DNA of 64,000 nucleotides from Ahaetulla prasina (lineage: Eukaryota > Chordata > Lepidosauria > Squamata > Colubridae): positions 4,532,435-4,596,434 of the forward strand of contig NC_080541.1 in the NCBI RefSeq assembly GCF_028640845.1, written 5' to 3'. A program made the position numbers and the translations under genes. The notes under the pieces are model-generated. The model was given only the letters and a program-made list of their open reading frames with translations, was not told the origin of the DNA and searched no databases. Below, one piece after another: positions 20,936 through 31,057 of this stretch (position 1 is the first letter of the stretch; the number at the start of each line of letters is the position of its first letter).

Positions 20936-21493
20936 TATATATATGTGTGTGTGTGTTTTCTGAGGTTTTCGCGGGTGTTTGTATGTAGGTCTTTGGTTAT
21001 TCGGGTTTTCTCCCGCGTAAAATTGGAAGTATCATGGCGACGTTTCGACGAAGTCTCATTCGTCATCTTCAGGCTTCAGCTTCGTGCTTCTGGGAGCAAT
21101 GTGTGATTGCAGCTGTTTCTTCCTGATCCACTGATCAGGAAGCACGACCAAGGACCAGAAGCCAGACCGCAGCTGCAACATTAGCCATTTCAAACCCCTC
21201 CAATCCATACATGCAGCAGACTGACACCCACTACAAAGATGTAGCACGACCACGAACACGAAGCCAAATAGCAGCAGTGCAGCTCACCAGCTCAAATCCC
21301 CCTGCAACTCAGACTAATCTGAGCACAACCAAGCCCCCACCCAAACAGGACACATCCCCAGCCAATCAGAGCACCAAAAAACCCCCATCCAATCAGAGCA
21401 CAGCCAAGCTCCCACCCAATCAGTTCAAACCCGCACTAGCAGTTAAAAAGGAAGAAACAGCTGCAATCACACATTGCTCCCAGAAGCACGAAG

Positions 21494-21530
21494 CTGAAGA
21501 TGACGAATGAGACTTCGTCGAAACGTCGCC
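21494..21530 (+). ncRNA. Hammerhead-ribozyme-like motif in Penelope arm
   Basis: CTGAAGA, one unpaired T, the perfect hairpin GACGAA-TGAGAC-TTCGTC, GAAA, C, then GTC. This follows the hammerhead core order (CUGANGA, helix II, GAAA, NUH) with one extra base before helix II and an almost absent helix III, as described for minimal Penelope ribozymes. Helix I is weak. Activity is not shown. Confidence 0.45.
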
Positions 21531-21583
21531 AAGATACTTCCAGTTTTACGCGGGAGAAAACCCGAATAACCAAAGACCTACAT

Positions 21584-21692
<109 letters not shown>

Positions 21693-22869
21693 TTTGGTTG
21701 TTGGGTTTTCTCCGTGTAAAATTGGAAGTGTCTTGGCGACGTTCGAAGTCTCATTCGTCATCTTCAGGCTTCAGCTTCGTGCTTCTGGGAGCAGTGTGAT
21801 CGCAGCTGTTTCTTCCTTTAACTGCTATGGGGTTTGAACTGATTGGGTGGGAGCTTGGCTGTGCTCTGATTGGATGGGGTTTCTGTGCTCTGATTGGCTG
21901 GGGTGTGTCCTGTGTTGGTGGGGGCTTGGTTGTGCTCAGTCTAGTCTGTGCTGCAGGGGGATTTGAGCTGGTGAGCTGCATAGCTGTTGTTTGGCTTTGT
22001 GGTCGTGCTACATCTTCATAGTGGGTGTCAGTCTGCTGCATGAATGGATTGGAGGGGTTTGAAATGGCTAATGTTGCAGCTGCGGTCTGGCTTCTGGTCC
22101 TTGGTCGTGCTTCATGATCAGTGTGGGTTTGGGTCTGCTTTCTGGGTGGATGTGCGGTGGTGACATCCTGTGTGGACCTTGTGAGTGTGGATCTGGTGTC
22201 ATTCCTCGTGTTAGGGACTCGTTTGTCAATAAGGGCGGGTTTCCAAATGGCTGGTAGGCGGGAGGTGTCATCTCGTTTGTTCATGCTGTGTGGGCGTTTT
22301 TCTATCTCAATGGCTTCTCTGATTATTCTGTTGTTAAAGTGTTCAGTTTTGGCGATAGTTCTGGTCGCCAAGACACTTCCAATTTTACACGGGAGAAAAC
22401 CCGAACAACCAAAGACCTATATACAAACACCCGTGACCCACACTCACAAGGTCCACACAGGATGTCACCACCGCACATCCACCCAGAAAGCAGACCCAAA
22501 CCCACACTGATCATGAAGCACGACCAAGGACCAGAAGCCAGACCGCAGCTGCAACATTAGCCAATTCAAACCCCTCCAATCCATTCATGCAGCAGACTGA
22601 CACCCACTATGAAGATGTAGCACGACCACAAAGCCAAACAACAGCTATGCAGCTCACCAGCTCAAATCCCCCTGCAGCACAGACTAGACTGAGCACAACC
22701 AAGCCCACACCAACACAGGACACACCCCCAGCCAATCAGAGCACAGAAAAACCCCCATCCAATCAGAGCACAGCCAAGCTCCCACCCAATCAGTTCAAAC
22801 CCCCACTAGCAGTTAAAAGGAAGAAACAGCTGCGATCACACATTGCTCCCAGAAGCACGAAGCTGAAGC

Positions 22870-22907
22870 CTGAAGATGACGAATGAGACTTCGTCGAAAC
22901 GTTGCCA
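22870..22907 (+). ncRNA. Hammerhead-ribozyme-like motif in Penelope arm
   Basis: Same layout as at 21494: CTGAAGA, T, GACGAA/TTCGTC hairpin, GAAA, C, then GTT. GTT still fits the NUH rule. Confidence 0.45.
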
Positions 22908-23329
22908 AGACACTTCCAATTTTACACGGGAGAAAACCCGAACAACCAAAGACCTATATATATATATATATATATATATTCCATTGTGACTTGGAACGGA
23001 GTCCAAGTTTCTCGTAATCCTTTCAGAAATAACACACGTTAGGGGAAACTATCCAATAAAAGAGGACATCTATAACTATGAGTTGAATTGTGGACTTCTT
23101 GGTTCATTCTGAACTTATCTATTGATTTGAAGATGTTTCATTACCTGACTAGATACCGTATTTCCCCCAAAATAAGACCGGATCTTATGTTAATTTGTGT
23201 TCCAGAAGATGCATTATGGCTTATTTTCTGGTTAGGTCTTATTTTTGGGGATAATACAGTACTAAATGCCTCCGTCTGCTAATGATCTTAACTGGGCCTT
23301 ATTTTTGAGGTAGGGCCAGGGGTGAAATG

Positions 23330-24332
23330 CTCCCAGTTCAGACCGGATCACCCGATCTGGTAGCAATGATGGTGGGTGGTTCGGAGAACCGGTAGCAAAA
23401 ATCCAGGCATCCCCTCCCCCGCAATCCCCACCTGAGCCGCGCAATCATCAGAGGTTTTTTTTTAACTTTTAAAAGCATTTTTTCTTCTACTGAATAAATG
23501 CTTTTAAAAGTAAAAAAAAAGCCTCTGATAATTGTGCGGCTCAGCTGGGATCGTCAGAACCCTTTAAAAGCTTTTTCCTACAACCTCTTCGGCCGAATAG
23601 GCTGTAAAAAATGCTTTTAAAAGGTTCTGGCAATCAGGCAACTCAGCTGGGATTGTCAGAACCCTTTAAAAGCATTTTTTCTACAACCTCTTCGGCTGCA
23701 GAGGCTGTAAAAAAAGCTTTTAAAGGGTTCTGGTGATAAGGCAACTAAGCTGGGATTGTCAGAACCCTTTAAAAGCATTTTTTCTACAACCTCTTTGGCT
23801 GCAGAGGCTGTAAAAATGCTTTTAAAAGGTTCTGGAGCAGGCAATTCAGCTGGGATTGTCAGAACCCTTTAAAAGCATTTTTCCTACAACCTCTTCGGCC
23901 GAAGAAGCTGTAGAAAAAATGCTTTTAAAAGGTTCTGGCAATCAGGCAACTCAGCTGGGATTGTCAGAACCCTTTAAAAGCATTTTTTCTACAACCTCTT
24001 CGGCTGCAGAGGCTGTAAAAAAAGCTTTTAAAGGGTTCTGGTGATAAGGCAACTAAGCTGGGATTGTCAGAACCCTTTAAAAGCATTTTTTCTACAACCT
24101 CTTTGGCTGCAGAGGCTGTAAAAATGCTTTTAAAAGGTTCTGGAGCAGGCAATTCAGCTGGGATTGTCAGAACCCTTTAAAAGCATTTTTCCTACAACCT
24201 CTTCGGCCGAAGAAGCTGTAGAAAAAATGCTTTTAAAAGTTAAAAAAAAAAGGGTGGGGCCACATTACCTGACCCCGCCACCAAGTCACACTCACAGAAT
24301 CTGTAGTAACAAATTTTACATTTCACCCCTGG
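23330..24332. mobile_element. 1-kb non-autonomous hAT element with internal foldback array
   Basis: Ends CAGGGGTGAAATG and CATTTCACCCCTG. Exact 8-bp target duplications GGTAGGGC lie at 23322-23329 and 24333-24340. Between the ends, 23540-24240 is a tandem array of about seven hairpin units of roughly 100 bp. Each carries AACCCTTTAAAAGCATTTTT, ACAACCTCTTCGGC and the complementary AAATGCTTTTAAAAGG. Non-coding. Confidence 0.93.
23540..24240. repeat. Tandem hairpin array inside the hAT element
   Basis: Units CAGCTGGGATTGTCAGAACC - hairpin - TTCTGG(CAATCA)GGCAACT repeat. A block of about 308 bp (23656-23960) is duplicated nearly exactly at 23964-24268, so there is also a three-unit higher-order repeat. 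Confidence 0.88.
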
Positions 24333-24557
24333 GTAGGGCTTATATTACGAGCATCCTGAAAAATCACGCTAGGGCTTATTTTCCGGTTGGGTCTTATTTT
24401 CGGGGAAACAGGGTAACTCTCAGGGTTCCAAGTAACACCCTTGACAAAAGAAGACTTTGAGGCTTGAGTTTCCTCAAAGATCCATTTTATACCAGATGTT
24501 ACCCTGACTGTAACATCATCAGTCCAACTATGTTCCTCAGTAAACCCTATGAAGCAT

Positions 24558-24995
24558 AACAGCAACAGAGTTGGAAGGGACCTTGGGAGGTCATCTAGTC
24601 TGACCCCCTGCTCATGCAGGAGACATGGTTGTGGGAACTTGGCATGTCTACTCTAATGAAAAAGAAGGACTAGGAGTGACATGATAGCAGTCTTGCAATA
24701 ATTGAGGGGCTTTCCCAGAGAGGAAAGGGGTCAATCTATTTTCCAGAGAATCTCAGGGCAAGACAAGAAGTAACAGATAGAATGAGAGATTGAACCTAGG
24801 AGTAGAGACACATTTCTTAATAGAACAATTCATCCGTAGAATGACTTGCCTCCAGAAGTTGTGGGTGCTTCATCAGTGGAGGTTTTGAAGAAGAGATTGG
24901 TCAGCCATTGATCTGAAATGGGTTAAGGTCTCCTGCTTGAGCAAGGAGTTGATTTAGAAGACCTCTAAGGTCCCTTCCAACTCTGTTATTCTGTA
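24558..24995. mobile_element. Inverted pair of CR1 3' ends
   Basis: 24558-24625 is antisense (CAACAGAGTTGGAAGGGACC … ACCCCCTGCTCATGCAGG). 24630-24995 is sense CR1 with AGGAGTGACATGATAGCAG and GGTTTTGAAGAAGAGATTGG and the terminal ACCTCTAAGGTCCCTTCC. Confidence 0.85.
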
Positions 24996-25034
24996 TTCTG
25001 CAACTACGGCACTGGGTATGTTACCTAGTTGTAT

Positions 25035-25980
25035 AGTTGTATATACCTACCAGTATACTGCACGAATCAAGAAGAGGGCCGTGAAAATATTTACAGACCC
25101 CTCACATCCTGGATATAAACTGTTTCAACTCCTATCCTCAAAACGACACTATAGAGCACTGCACAACAGAACAACTAGACACAAGAACAGTTTTTCCCCG
25201 AAGGCCATCACTCTGCTAAACAAATAATTCCCTCAACACTGTCAAACTATTTACTAAATCTGCACTACTATTAATCTTCTCATCGTTCCCATCACCCATC
25301 TCCTTCCACTTATGACTGTATGACTGTAACTTTGTTGCTGGTAATCCTTATGATTTATGTTGATATTGATTGTTCCTGATCGCTTATTTGTGCCCTGTGA
25401 TTATCATGTTGTATCATTAAGTGTTAAATTGTACCCTATGACCATCATTTGTGTTGTAAATGTTGTACCTTGATGAAGGTATATTTTCTTTTATGTATAC
25501 TGAGAGCAGATGCACCAAGACAAATTCCTTGTGTGTCCAATCACACTTGGCCAATAAAAATTCTATTCTATTCTATTCTATTCTATTCTATTCTATTCTA
25601 TTCTATTCTATTCTATTCTATTCTATTCTATTCTATTCCTTTTATGTCCACTGAGAGCATATGTACCAAGACAAATTCCTTGTGTGTCCAATCACACTTG
25701 GCCAATAAAAAATCTATTCTATTCTATTCCATTCCATTTCGTTCCGTTCCGTTCCGTTCCGTTCCGTTCCATTCCATTCCATTCCATTCCATTCCATTCT
25801 ATTCTATTCTATTCTATTCTATTCTATTCTGTACACTGAGAGCATATGCACCAAGACAAATTCCTTGTGTGTCCAATCACACTTGGCCAATAAAAATTCT
25901 ATTCTATTCTATTCTATTCTATTCTATTCTATTCTATTCTATTCTATTCTATTCTATTCTATTCTATTCTATTCTATTGT
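25035..25980 (+). mobile_element. CR1-L3 LINE 3' end with three tail copies and (ATTCT)n
   Basis: 25060-25227 encodes the RT C-terminus TARIKKRAVKIFTDPSHPGY, KLFQLLSSKRHYRALHNRTT, RHKNSFSPKAITLLNK. The 3' UTR block (CTGAGAGCA…CCAATCACACTTGGCCAAT) then occurs three times, each followed by (ATTCT)n. The second array drifts to TTCCG/TTCCA pentamers (25738-25798). Confidence 0.93.
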
Positions 25981-26060
25981 AGTTGGGTAATGAAACATCT
26001 TCATGCAACAAAGAACCTTAGAAAGCACCAAGACCTCCACAAGCAAAAACTATTCCGAGT
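25981..26060 (+). repeat. Fragment of the GATGATGTTACCTAG repeat
   Basis: TAGTTGGGTAATGAAACATC, CTTAGAAAGCACCAAG. Only the right half of the unit is present, fused to the end of the (ATTCT)n array. Confidence 0.6.
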
Positions 26061-26216
26061 GGTCGTGTTTTTAATGTGCATTATTTATACAGATTGCAGA
26101 ATTCTGCAGTTTCCCATCGGATTTGGTTCTGAAGCTCTTTCAGCAGGAAGCAGACCCTGCCCAAGTGTCTGGAAGAGAGAAGGGGGAATGAGGGGTGCGT
26201 GTGTGAAGGTCATCAC

Positions 26217-26381
26217 CTGGACAGACCGCCGAATTGTTGCATTGCCGTTGTTCGCGGAGGGGCCCGCTGCATTGGGTGCTGTACGAATACGACACACAGA
26301 ATCGAGTCCTACTTTGCCAGCCCTCCCCACAGGTGGTCGAACAGACGCTCCAGGGCGACCACTCTTCTGCCGCTGGGTCAC
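26217..26381 (-). CDS. ADGRB1: ADGRB1 (BAI1) exon: second thrombospondin type-1 repeat
   Basis: 165-bp minus-strand exon. Acceptor TGCACCTTGACAG precedes 26381; donor TGTCCAG/GTGATG follows 26217; both boundaries are phase 1. With the final G of the linker exon it encodes [55 protein letters not shown]. This TSR has the WxxW pattern, CSTTCG for O-fucosylation, and six cysteines. The residues are very close to ADGRB1 of other vertebrates as I know it. It joins in frame to TSR3 (…CP-VHG). Intron to the next exon: 15038-26216, almost all transposons. Confidence 0.96.
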
Positions 26382-26562
26382 CTGTCAAGGTGCAGAACAC
26401 AGGAGACTTCCTTATCCTGAGACTGACCATCCACCAGTCTGCAATTCTTATTTTTATTTTTTGCATTAGAGAGATGTAGAGATGGGCCAAGAAAGATGTG
26501 GCATGGATTCTCCAGGTTGTGCTCTCTCTTGGGGAGCCAACGTTTCTTCTTGGACCTTAAGT

Positions 26563-26818
26563 GGGGCTCTGGTAGCTCAGACTGGTAAGACAGTCTGTTA
26601 TTAACAGCAGCTGCTTGCAATTACTGCAGGTTCAAGTCCCACCAGGCCCAAGGTTGACTCAGCCTTCCATCCTTTATAAGGTAGGTAAAATGAGGACCCA
26701 GATTGTTGGGGGCAATAAAAGTTGACTTTGTATATAATATACAAATGGATGAAGACTATTGCCTTACACACTGTAAGCTGCCCTGAGTCTTCGGAGAAGG
26801 GCGGGATATAAATGCAAA

Positions 26819-26905
<87 letters not shown>

Positions 26906-26906
26906 A
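26563..26906 (+). mobile_element. tRNA-derived SINE, L2-like tail type, full length with (AAAT)n
   Basis: tRNA-like head (GGCTCTGGTAGCTCAGACTG; box B GGTTCAAGTCC), body CAAGGTTGACTCAGCCTTCC, GACCCAGATTGTTGGGGGC and tail CTGCCCTGAGTCTTCGGAG, then about 90 bp of AAAT. Confidence 0.93.
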
Positions 26907-27033
26907 AAAGTGGGACAATGGGAACAGGGAGCATTTTCTCCTCTGAGTTTTTCAAGGTCAAAAGTAGGCAATTATACAAGCTATATAAATAATGCAGGTA
27001 GCAAATGGGGATGTATTAAGCAAGAATTCCATT

Positions 27034-27696
27034 ACAGACAGTCCTTAAGAAACGACTGTATTGGGATCTGCCCATTGCAGTCGTAGGTCGTAATAATAAC
27101 TTGTCGCCTGAATGGCCTCTTTTACAACCGTTTTCGCAGCGTCATCCACTGTTATTAAGTGAACCAACAGTTTGTTATGGACACTGTAAAACCCAAAATA
27201 AGTGCAAAAATTCATAAAATGTGGTCGTAGGACCACAGGACACTGCGATCGAGCATAAATGAAGCCATGTCACTATCACGTTTCGCTTCTCATCCAAGAA
27301 GCTTCTTCAGTTCCGAATTGCCAAACTGAAGAAACGGCTTGGATGAGAAGCGAAACATCTTCAGGGGAAAACAAAGAAAAGTCCAGTGGCCTTTTGAAAA
27401 CAGCTTTAACGATTGTTAAATGAGCAACTCAGTTGTTAAGTGAATCTGGTTTCCCCACGGAGATTGCTCATCCGAAGGTTGAAAAAAGGGAACGTGCGAC
27501 CACCTCTCATGGGACATAGCAACCGTCGTAAATGTGACTCCGTTGTTAAGCATTCGAATAGAAATCACGTGACCACGAGGATGCTGGGGGTGGGGGGTCA
27601 TTAAGTGTGAAAAATGGTCGTAAGTCACTTTTTCAGTGCCGTTGTAACTTCAAACGGTCGCTAAATGAACTGCCATAAGTCAAGGACTACCTGTAC
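27034..27696. mobile_element. Foldback DNA element, TCGACTTAC type, split by a Penelope repeat
   Basis: Begins ACAGACAGTCCTTAAG and ends AGTCAAGGACTACCTGTA. The interior carries ACAGTTTGTTATGGAC, GTTGTTAAGTGAATCTGG and CGGTCGCTAAATGAAC. 27276-27396 is a GAAGCTTCTTC-family repeat inserted within it. Confidence 0.75.
27276..27396. mobile_element. Penelope-type inverted repeat, GAAGCTTCTTC family
   Basis: Minus arm (ACGTTTCGCTTCTCATCC, AAGAAGCTTCTTCAG) and plus arm (CTGAAGAAACGGCTTGG, ATGAGAAGCGAAACATC, AAAGTCCAGTGGCC) meet head to head. Confidence 0.7.
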
Positions 27697-27859
27697 CTCT
27701 CTTGATATCAGCAATTGTCCGTCATCAATTGCTATATAGACAGCTGTCAAACTGAGAAGGGTCGTTTCATTTTTACAGGACACTTTCTATGCTACAAGTA
27801 GAAGAGACTATTTGTGGCTCAGAGTTGAACTCTGGAGGTCCTGGGTGCCTTCCGGTCGT

Positions 27860-27970
27860 GATTCCTTTCTTGCAGATGTTACCCAACAAGGTACCACCAT
27901 GAGCACTGATGCTGTCACCTAATTGCGTAATGAAATGTCTACAAGAAAACAACCAAGTTCAGAAAGGACC
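27860..27970 (+). repeat. GATGATGTTACCTAG-type repeat, degenerate
   Basis: CACTGATGCTGTCACCTAATT, GCGTAATGAAATGTC, AAGAAAACAACCAAG, preceded by a partial inverted copy. Confidence 0.55.
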
Positions 27971-27982
27971 CAGGACCTCACA

Positions 27983-28292
27983 CCAGTGGCTGGATGCTGC
28001 CAGTTTAACGACTGGTTCGGTGAGCGTGCGCTTTGCGTGCGCAGGCACCTAAGGTGCTTGCACACAGCACTGAAAATGGAGCATTTAGAAGCTCAGCGGC
28101 TTACCTTCCAAGTCACCAACTGTAAGTAGAATAGAAAGGGGGGGTGGAATCAGCTGTGCTGCGTGATTGAGATGAGCCACAAAGCAGGAAATAAAGGACA
28201 GGATGGAGCAGGGACGGGTGGGCGGGGCCAACTGATCATCGGAGCTACCGGTTCCGCCGAACCGGTCTGAACCGGCTGAATTCTACCTCTGG
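27983..28292. mobile_element. hAT-type element, ACCGGTTC family
   Basis: Left CAGTGGCTGGATGCTGCCAG, right CGGCTGAATTCTACCTCTG. Inside are GACTGGTTCGGTGAGCG and GCTACCGGTTCCGCCG. No clean target duplication. Confidence 0.65.
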
Positions 28293-28456
28293 CTCTCACA
28301 TTGCTATTCACACTCAAATTGTTTGCTTAATTGATGGATCCAGGTCCTGAGCGAAACTCCTCAATTGGGTGAATTTTATAACCAGGTTAAGGATTATACA
28401 TGGATGTCTAAGACAGTCCAATAACATCTTAGATTTTAATATCTGGAGGCCAACAA

Positions 28457-28489
<33 letters not shown>

Positions 28490-28490
<1 letters not shown>

Positions 28491-29110
28491 GGTTTTCTAT
28501 CTATTTATTTTTCTTTGGGTTAAATACTTTTTATTTTTATTTTAAAGAAAACAACAAGACATAACAAACACTAACAAAAAACACATACTCCTTCTTTATA
28601 TCAGCTTCGTATCGGTAATCCTCTATTAATTACATTTTTCCCCTCTCATTTTCTTTAATTGTACTTTTCTTTTTGTCCCGTTATCCCTTATTTCTGTATA
28701 TATTCCATCATACCCATCATTATAACAATTCATTTTCTTTCACCTGTTACCTTTTTTGGGGGGGGGGTGACCTTTCCCCCTTTTTCGTCATTTACCATTT
28801 CTAATTTCAATCCAATTATGCAATTTATTCCATACCATATAATATTCCGTCTCTTCCTTTTCTTTTATCTCCTTTGTTAATTTATCCATCTCAGCACAGT
28901 CCAGAATTTTCCTTATCACTTCCTCCTCCGAGGGTATGTTCTCATTTTTCCAGTTCTGTGCATAAGATATTCTTGCGGCTGTTATTATGTGTAAAATTAA
29001 ATACCTTATTTCTTTACTATATTTCCTATTGAGTATTCACAGCAAAAAGGTCTTTCGGTTTTTAACCTTCCTTTTTCTGTTTCTTCTGCCTTAATGGAAA
29101 TCAAATAAGT
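28490..29110 (-). mobile_element. L1 LINE 3' end (ORF2 C-terminus and 3' UTR)
   Basis: The minus strand at about 28850-28990 translates to TAARISYAQNWKNENIPSEE, EVIRKILDCAEMDKLTKEIK, the L1 ORF2 C-terminal segment. A (CT)n run lies at 28452-28488 beyond its 3' side. Confidence 0.85.
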
Positions 29111-29202
29111 TAATTTGAACCTTTACATAAGGGCCTGTTTTCTGCACCTGACACCTGTTCTTGGTCTCTTGCATTTATTTCAGTCTAACGTTTTGGGCTA
29201 CG

Positions 29203-29620
29203 TTATAGTGACCAGACGTCCCGCTTTTGGCGGGACAGTTCCGCTTTTTAATAATTTGTCCCGCGGCCCGCGGCAATTCCAAAAAGTCCCGATTTTTTTT
29301 TTGTTTCACTCCCATTCTGAAAATGGGAGGCGGCAACGCAAGAGGAGGATGCGGAGAAGGGGGAGTGGTGGAGAAGGGGGCGCGAGAGGGAGGAGAGACG
29401 CCGCTTGACTTCACCGGAGAGGAAGAGAAGACGGAGAGGAGAGCCGAGGAGAGCCGAGCCTGCCTGGAAGAGCCGAGAGGAGAACCGAGCCTGCCTGGAA
29501 GAGCACAGAAGCAGCAGCTGCTCCTCCTCCTCCAGGCAGGTGGCAAGACTCAGCGTGCATGCGCAGCCCCCCCTCCCCCCGTCAATAATATCCCGCTTTG
29601 CCATTGCTGAAATCTGGTCA
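29203..29620. mobile_element. GC-rich element inserted beside an ADGRB1 splice donor
   Basis: 418 bp with partly inverted ends (TATAGTGACCAGACGTCCCG / CCCGCTTTGCC…AATCTGGTCA) and an internal GGAGAAGGGGG-type purine-rich segment. A 12-bp direct repeat flanks it: TTTTGGGCTACG (29191-29202) and TTTTAGGCTACG (29621-29632). The second copy overlaps positions +4 to +15 of the donor of the neighbouring exon, whose GTACGT stays intact. The family was not identified. Confidence 0.75.
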
Positions 29621-29635
29621 TTTTAGGCTACGTAC

Positions 29636-29743
29636 CAATCTGAGGTGCAGGATATCCGTATTGCTGGAAATCTTCCATGTCATCTTTTTTCCGGTTATCC
29701 GTAGACCGTAAAGACTGACTCCGGGAATTATAGTGTATATTAG
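29636..29743 (-). CDS. ADGRB1: ADGRB1 (BAI1) linker exon between TSR1 and TSR2
   Basis: 108-bp minus-strand exon. Acceptor TTTTTTTCTTCTAG precedes 29743, donor ATTG/GTACGT follows 29636, both phase 1. With the last C of the TSR1 exon it encodes PANIHYNSRSQSLRSTDNRK, KDDMEDFQQYGYPAPQIG. The SRSQSLRSTD and FPAPQ-like segments are what I know as the ADGRB1-specific spacer between the extra first TSR and the second; ADGRB2 and ADGRB3 lack this first TSR, so this exon is the best paralogue marker here. It is acidic/basic, without cysteines, and probably flexible. A transposon lies 16 bp into the downstream intron. Confidence 0.94.
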
Positions 29744-30141
29744 CTAGAAGAAAAAAAGAAGAAGAAAAAAGAGAGGGGGGGGAGGAGAAGAATCTAGATG
29801 AACAGGCTTGCAAAATATTCTTTTGCTTTTACTTGAAGGGCAGAACAAGAAAAAAAAACACATCACATTACTAGAAGACCGGCCCTCTTCATCAAGGTGA
29901 GGCTGAATGTAAGATCTACACGTCTTTCAGAACGAAGATCAGAAAGCAAACAATAAAGACCCCATTATATGTTCCCATTCCTGATCTAAGGTGACCTAAA
30001 CTTCCATTATAAAGAGAAATTGTTGAGGAGGCTAGTCCTATTTTTTCTTTTGAGATACATGCAGTGAGAAAGCAGGACTGTAATAATCCATATCGGGCTG
30101 ACTTTTATTTTTATTTTTTTTTTTAAAAAGGGAAGAACATA
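29744..30141. other. Intronic sequence, nothing recognised
   Basis: Begins with the polypyrimidine tract of the linker exon (minus strand). The rest is AT-rich with A-runs and has no recognised repeat. Confidence 0.4.
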
Positions 30142-30751
30142 CAAGTAGTGGTCAAAATTGTGGAAACCTTTTGGAGAAAAAGTGTGTTTTCTAAAACTAG
30201 CTAATAACATCACTTTTTTTTTTTTTTGGAGTAGTACCATAAAATTATATATCGATGGAAAGATAATTTGATCAAGAATGTAATGCAATAATTTTTAGGA
30301 AGGATTTGCTATTAGAATAGCAGTTACCGCATAAAGCAGAAAAGTGAAACATGTAGAAAAAATGAGATACACAAATAATAGAAAAAAAATGAGATATACA
30401 AAAATGATCACAATGTCAGTGAATACTTTGTTGGGTAACCTTTAATTATGGCCTTACAACATCTTCCCATGGAGTGAATTGACTCTTTTAGTTCTGCAGC
30501 TGTTATCATGTGAAACCGAGTTTGAATGATGGCTTCTATTAACTGGGTTTTATTGTTGGGTCGCTTCTGACTAACAAGTTTCTTTAGTCAGCTCCATATA
30601 TTTTCAATGGGGTGAAGGTCTGGGCTATTCCCAGGCCATTCCAGCAGTGGAATAGGATTATCTTGAAACTCCAAAAAAGGGGGTGTTATTAGCCATCAAA
30701 CTTCAAAAATACACTTTTCCCAAAAGGTTTCCACGATTTTGGCCACTACCG
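30142..30751. mobile_element. Tc1/mariner DNA transposon relic
   Basis: Ends CAAGTAGTGGTCAAAATTG and TTTTGGCCACTACCG with TA on both sides. The minus strand at about 30570-30660 still reads like the end of a Tc1 transposase (ECPDLHPIENIW-type followed by LKKLV), around the last DDE acidic residue. Deleted and stop-ridden. Same family as 13003-13832. Confidence 0.88.
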
Positions 30752-30837
30752 TATCTCTCTCATTGGAATCAATAAGGAGAACATTGAAGTGTGGAAAGTT
30801 TCAGATTCAACCATCAACATTTATAGAATATAAAACA

Positions 30838-30990
30838 GAACAATCAAGTTGGAAGGGACCTTGGAGGTCTTCTAATCCACCCCCACTTCCAGTGATGAAG
30901 CACCCAAAACATCTGAAGGCAAGCTATTCCACTCGTGACTGCAAGGAATATCGAACAATTAAACTGAGGGGAAAGTTCTCCTGGAGGCAA
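30838..30990 (-). mobile_element. CR1 LINE 3' end fragment
   Basis: Antisense AACAATCAAGTTGGAAGGG, CCTTGGAGGTCTTCTAATCC, then GAAGGCAAGCTATTCCACTC. Confidence 0.75.
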
Positions 30991-31057
30991 TAAAACAATC
31001 TCTGGATGGGCTCCGTATCACTCTGAAGTCCTCAGGCCCAACGGCAAAACCATGGAT

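Larger units (their letters stand above)
23154..24415. mobile_element. Terminal-inverted-repeat element (TACCGTATTTCCCC ends), hosting a hAT element
   Basis: Left end TACCGTATTTCCCCCAAAAT plus AAGAC; the complement of the right end reads TACCCTGTTTCCCCGAAAAT plus AAGAC. The interior has repeated GGTCTTATTTT-type motifs. It is split at 23330-24332 by a hAT element. The ends may imply a TA target; the superfamily is not assigned. Compare the element at 55744-56414. Confidence 0.8.

Noticed and set aside
21751..22371. 206-codon minus-strand frame as a host gene
   Set aside because: The N-terminal 50 residues match Penelope endonuclease ends and the rest is low complexity; the sequence is repeated at 35983-36530.
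29227..29610. Open frames of 118-127 codons on both strands
   Set aside because: They lie in the GC- and purine-rich transposon next to the linker exon; composition explains the lack of stops.
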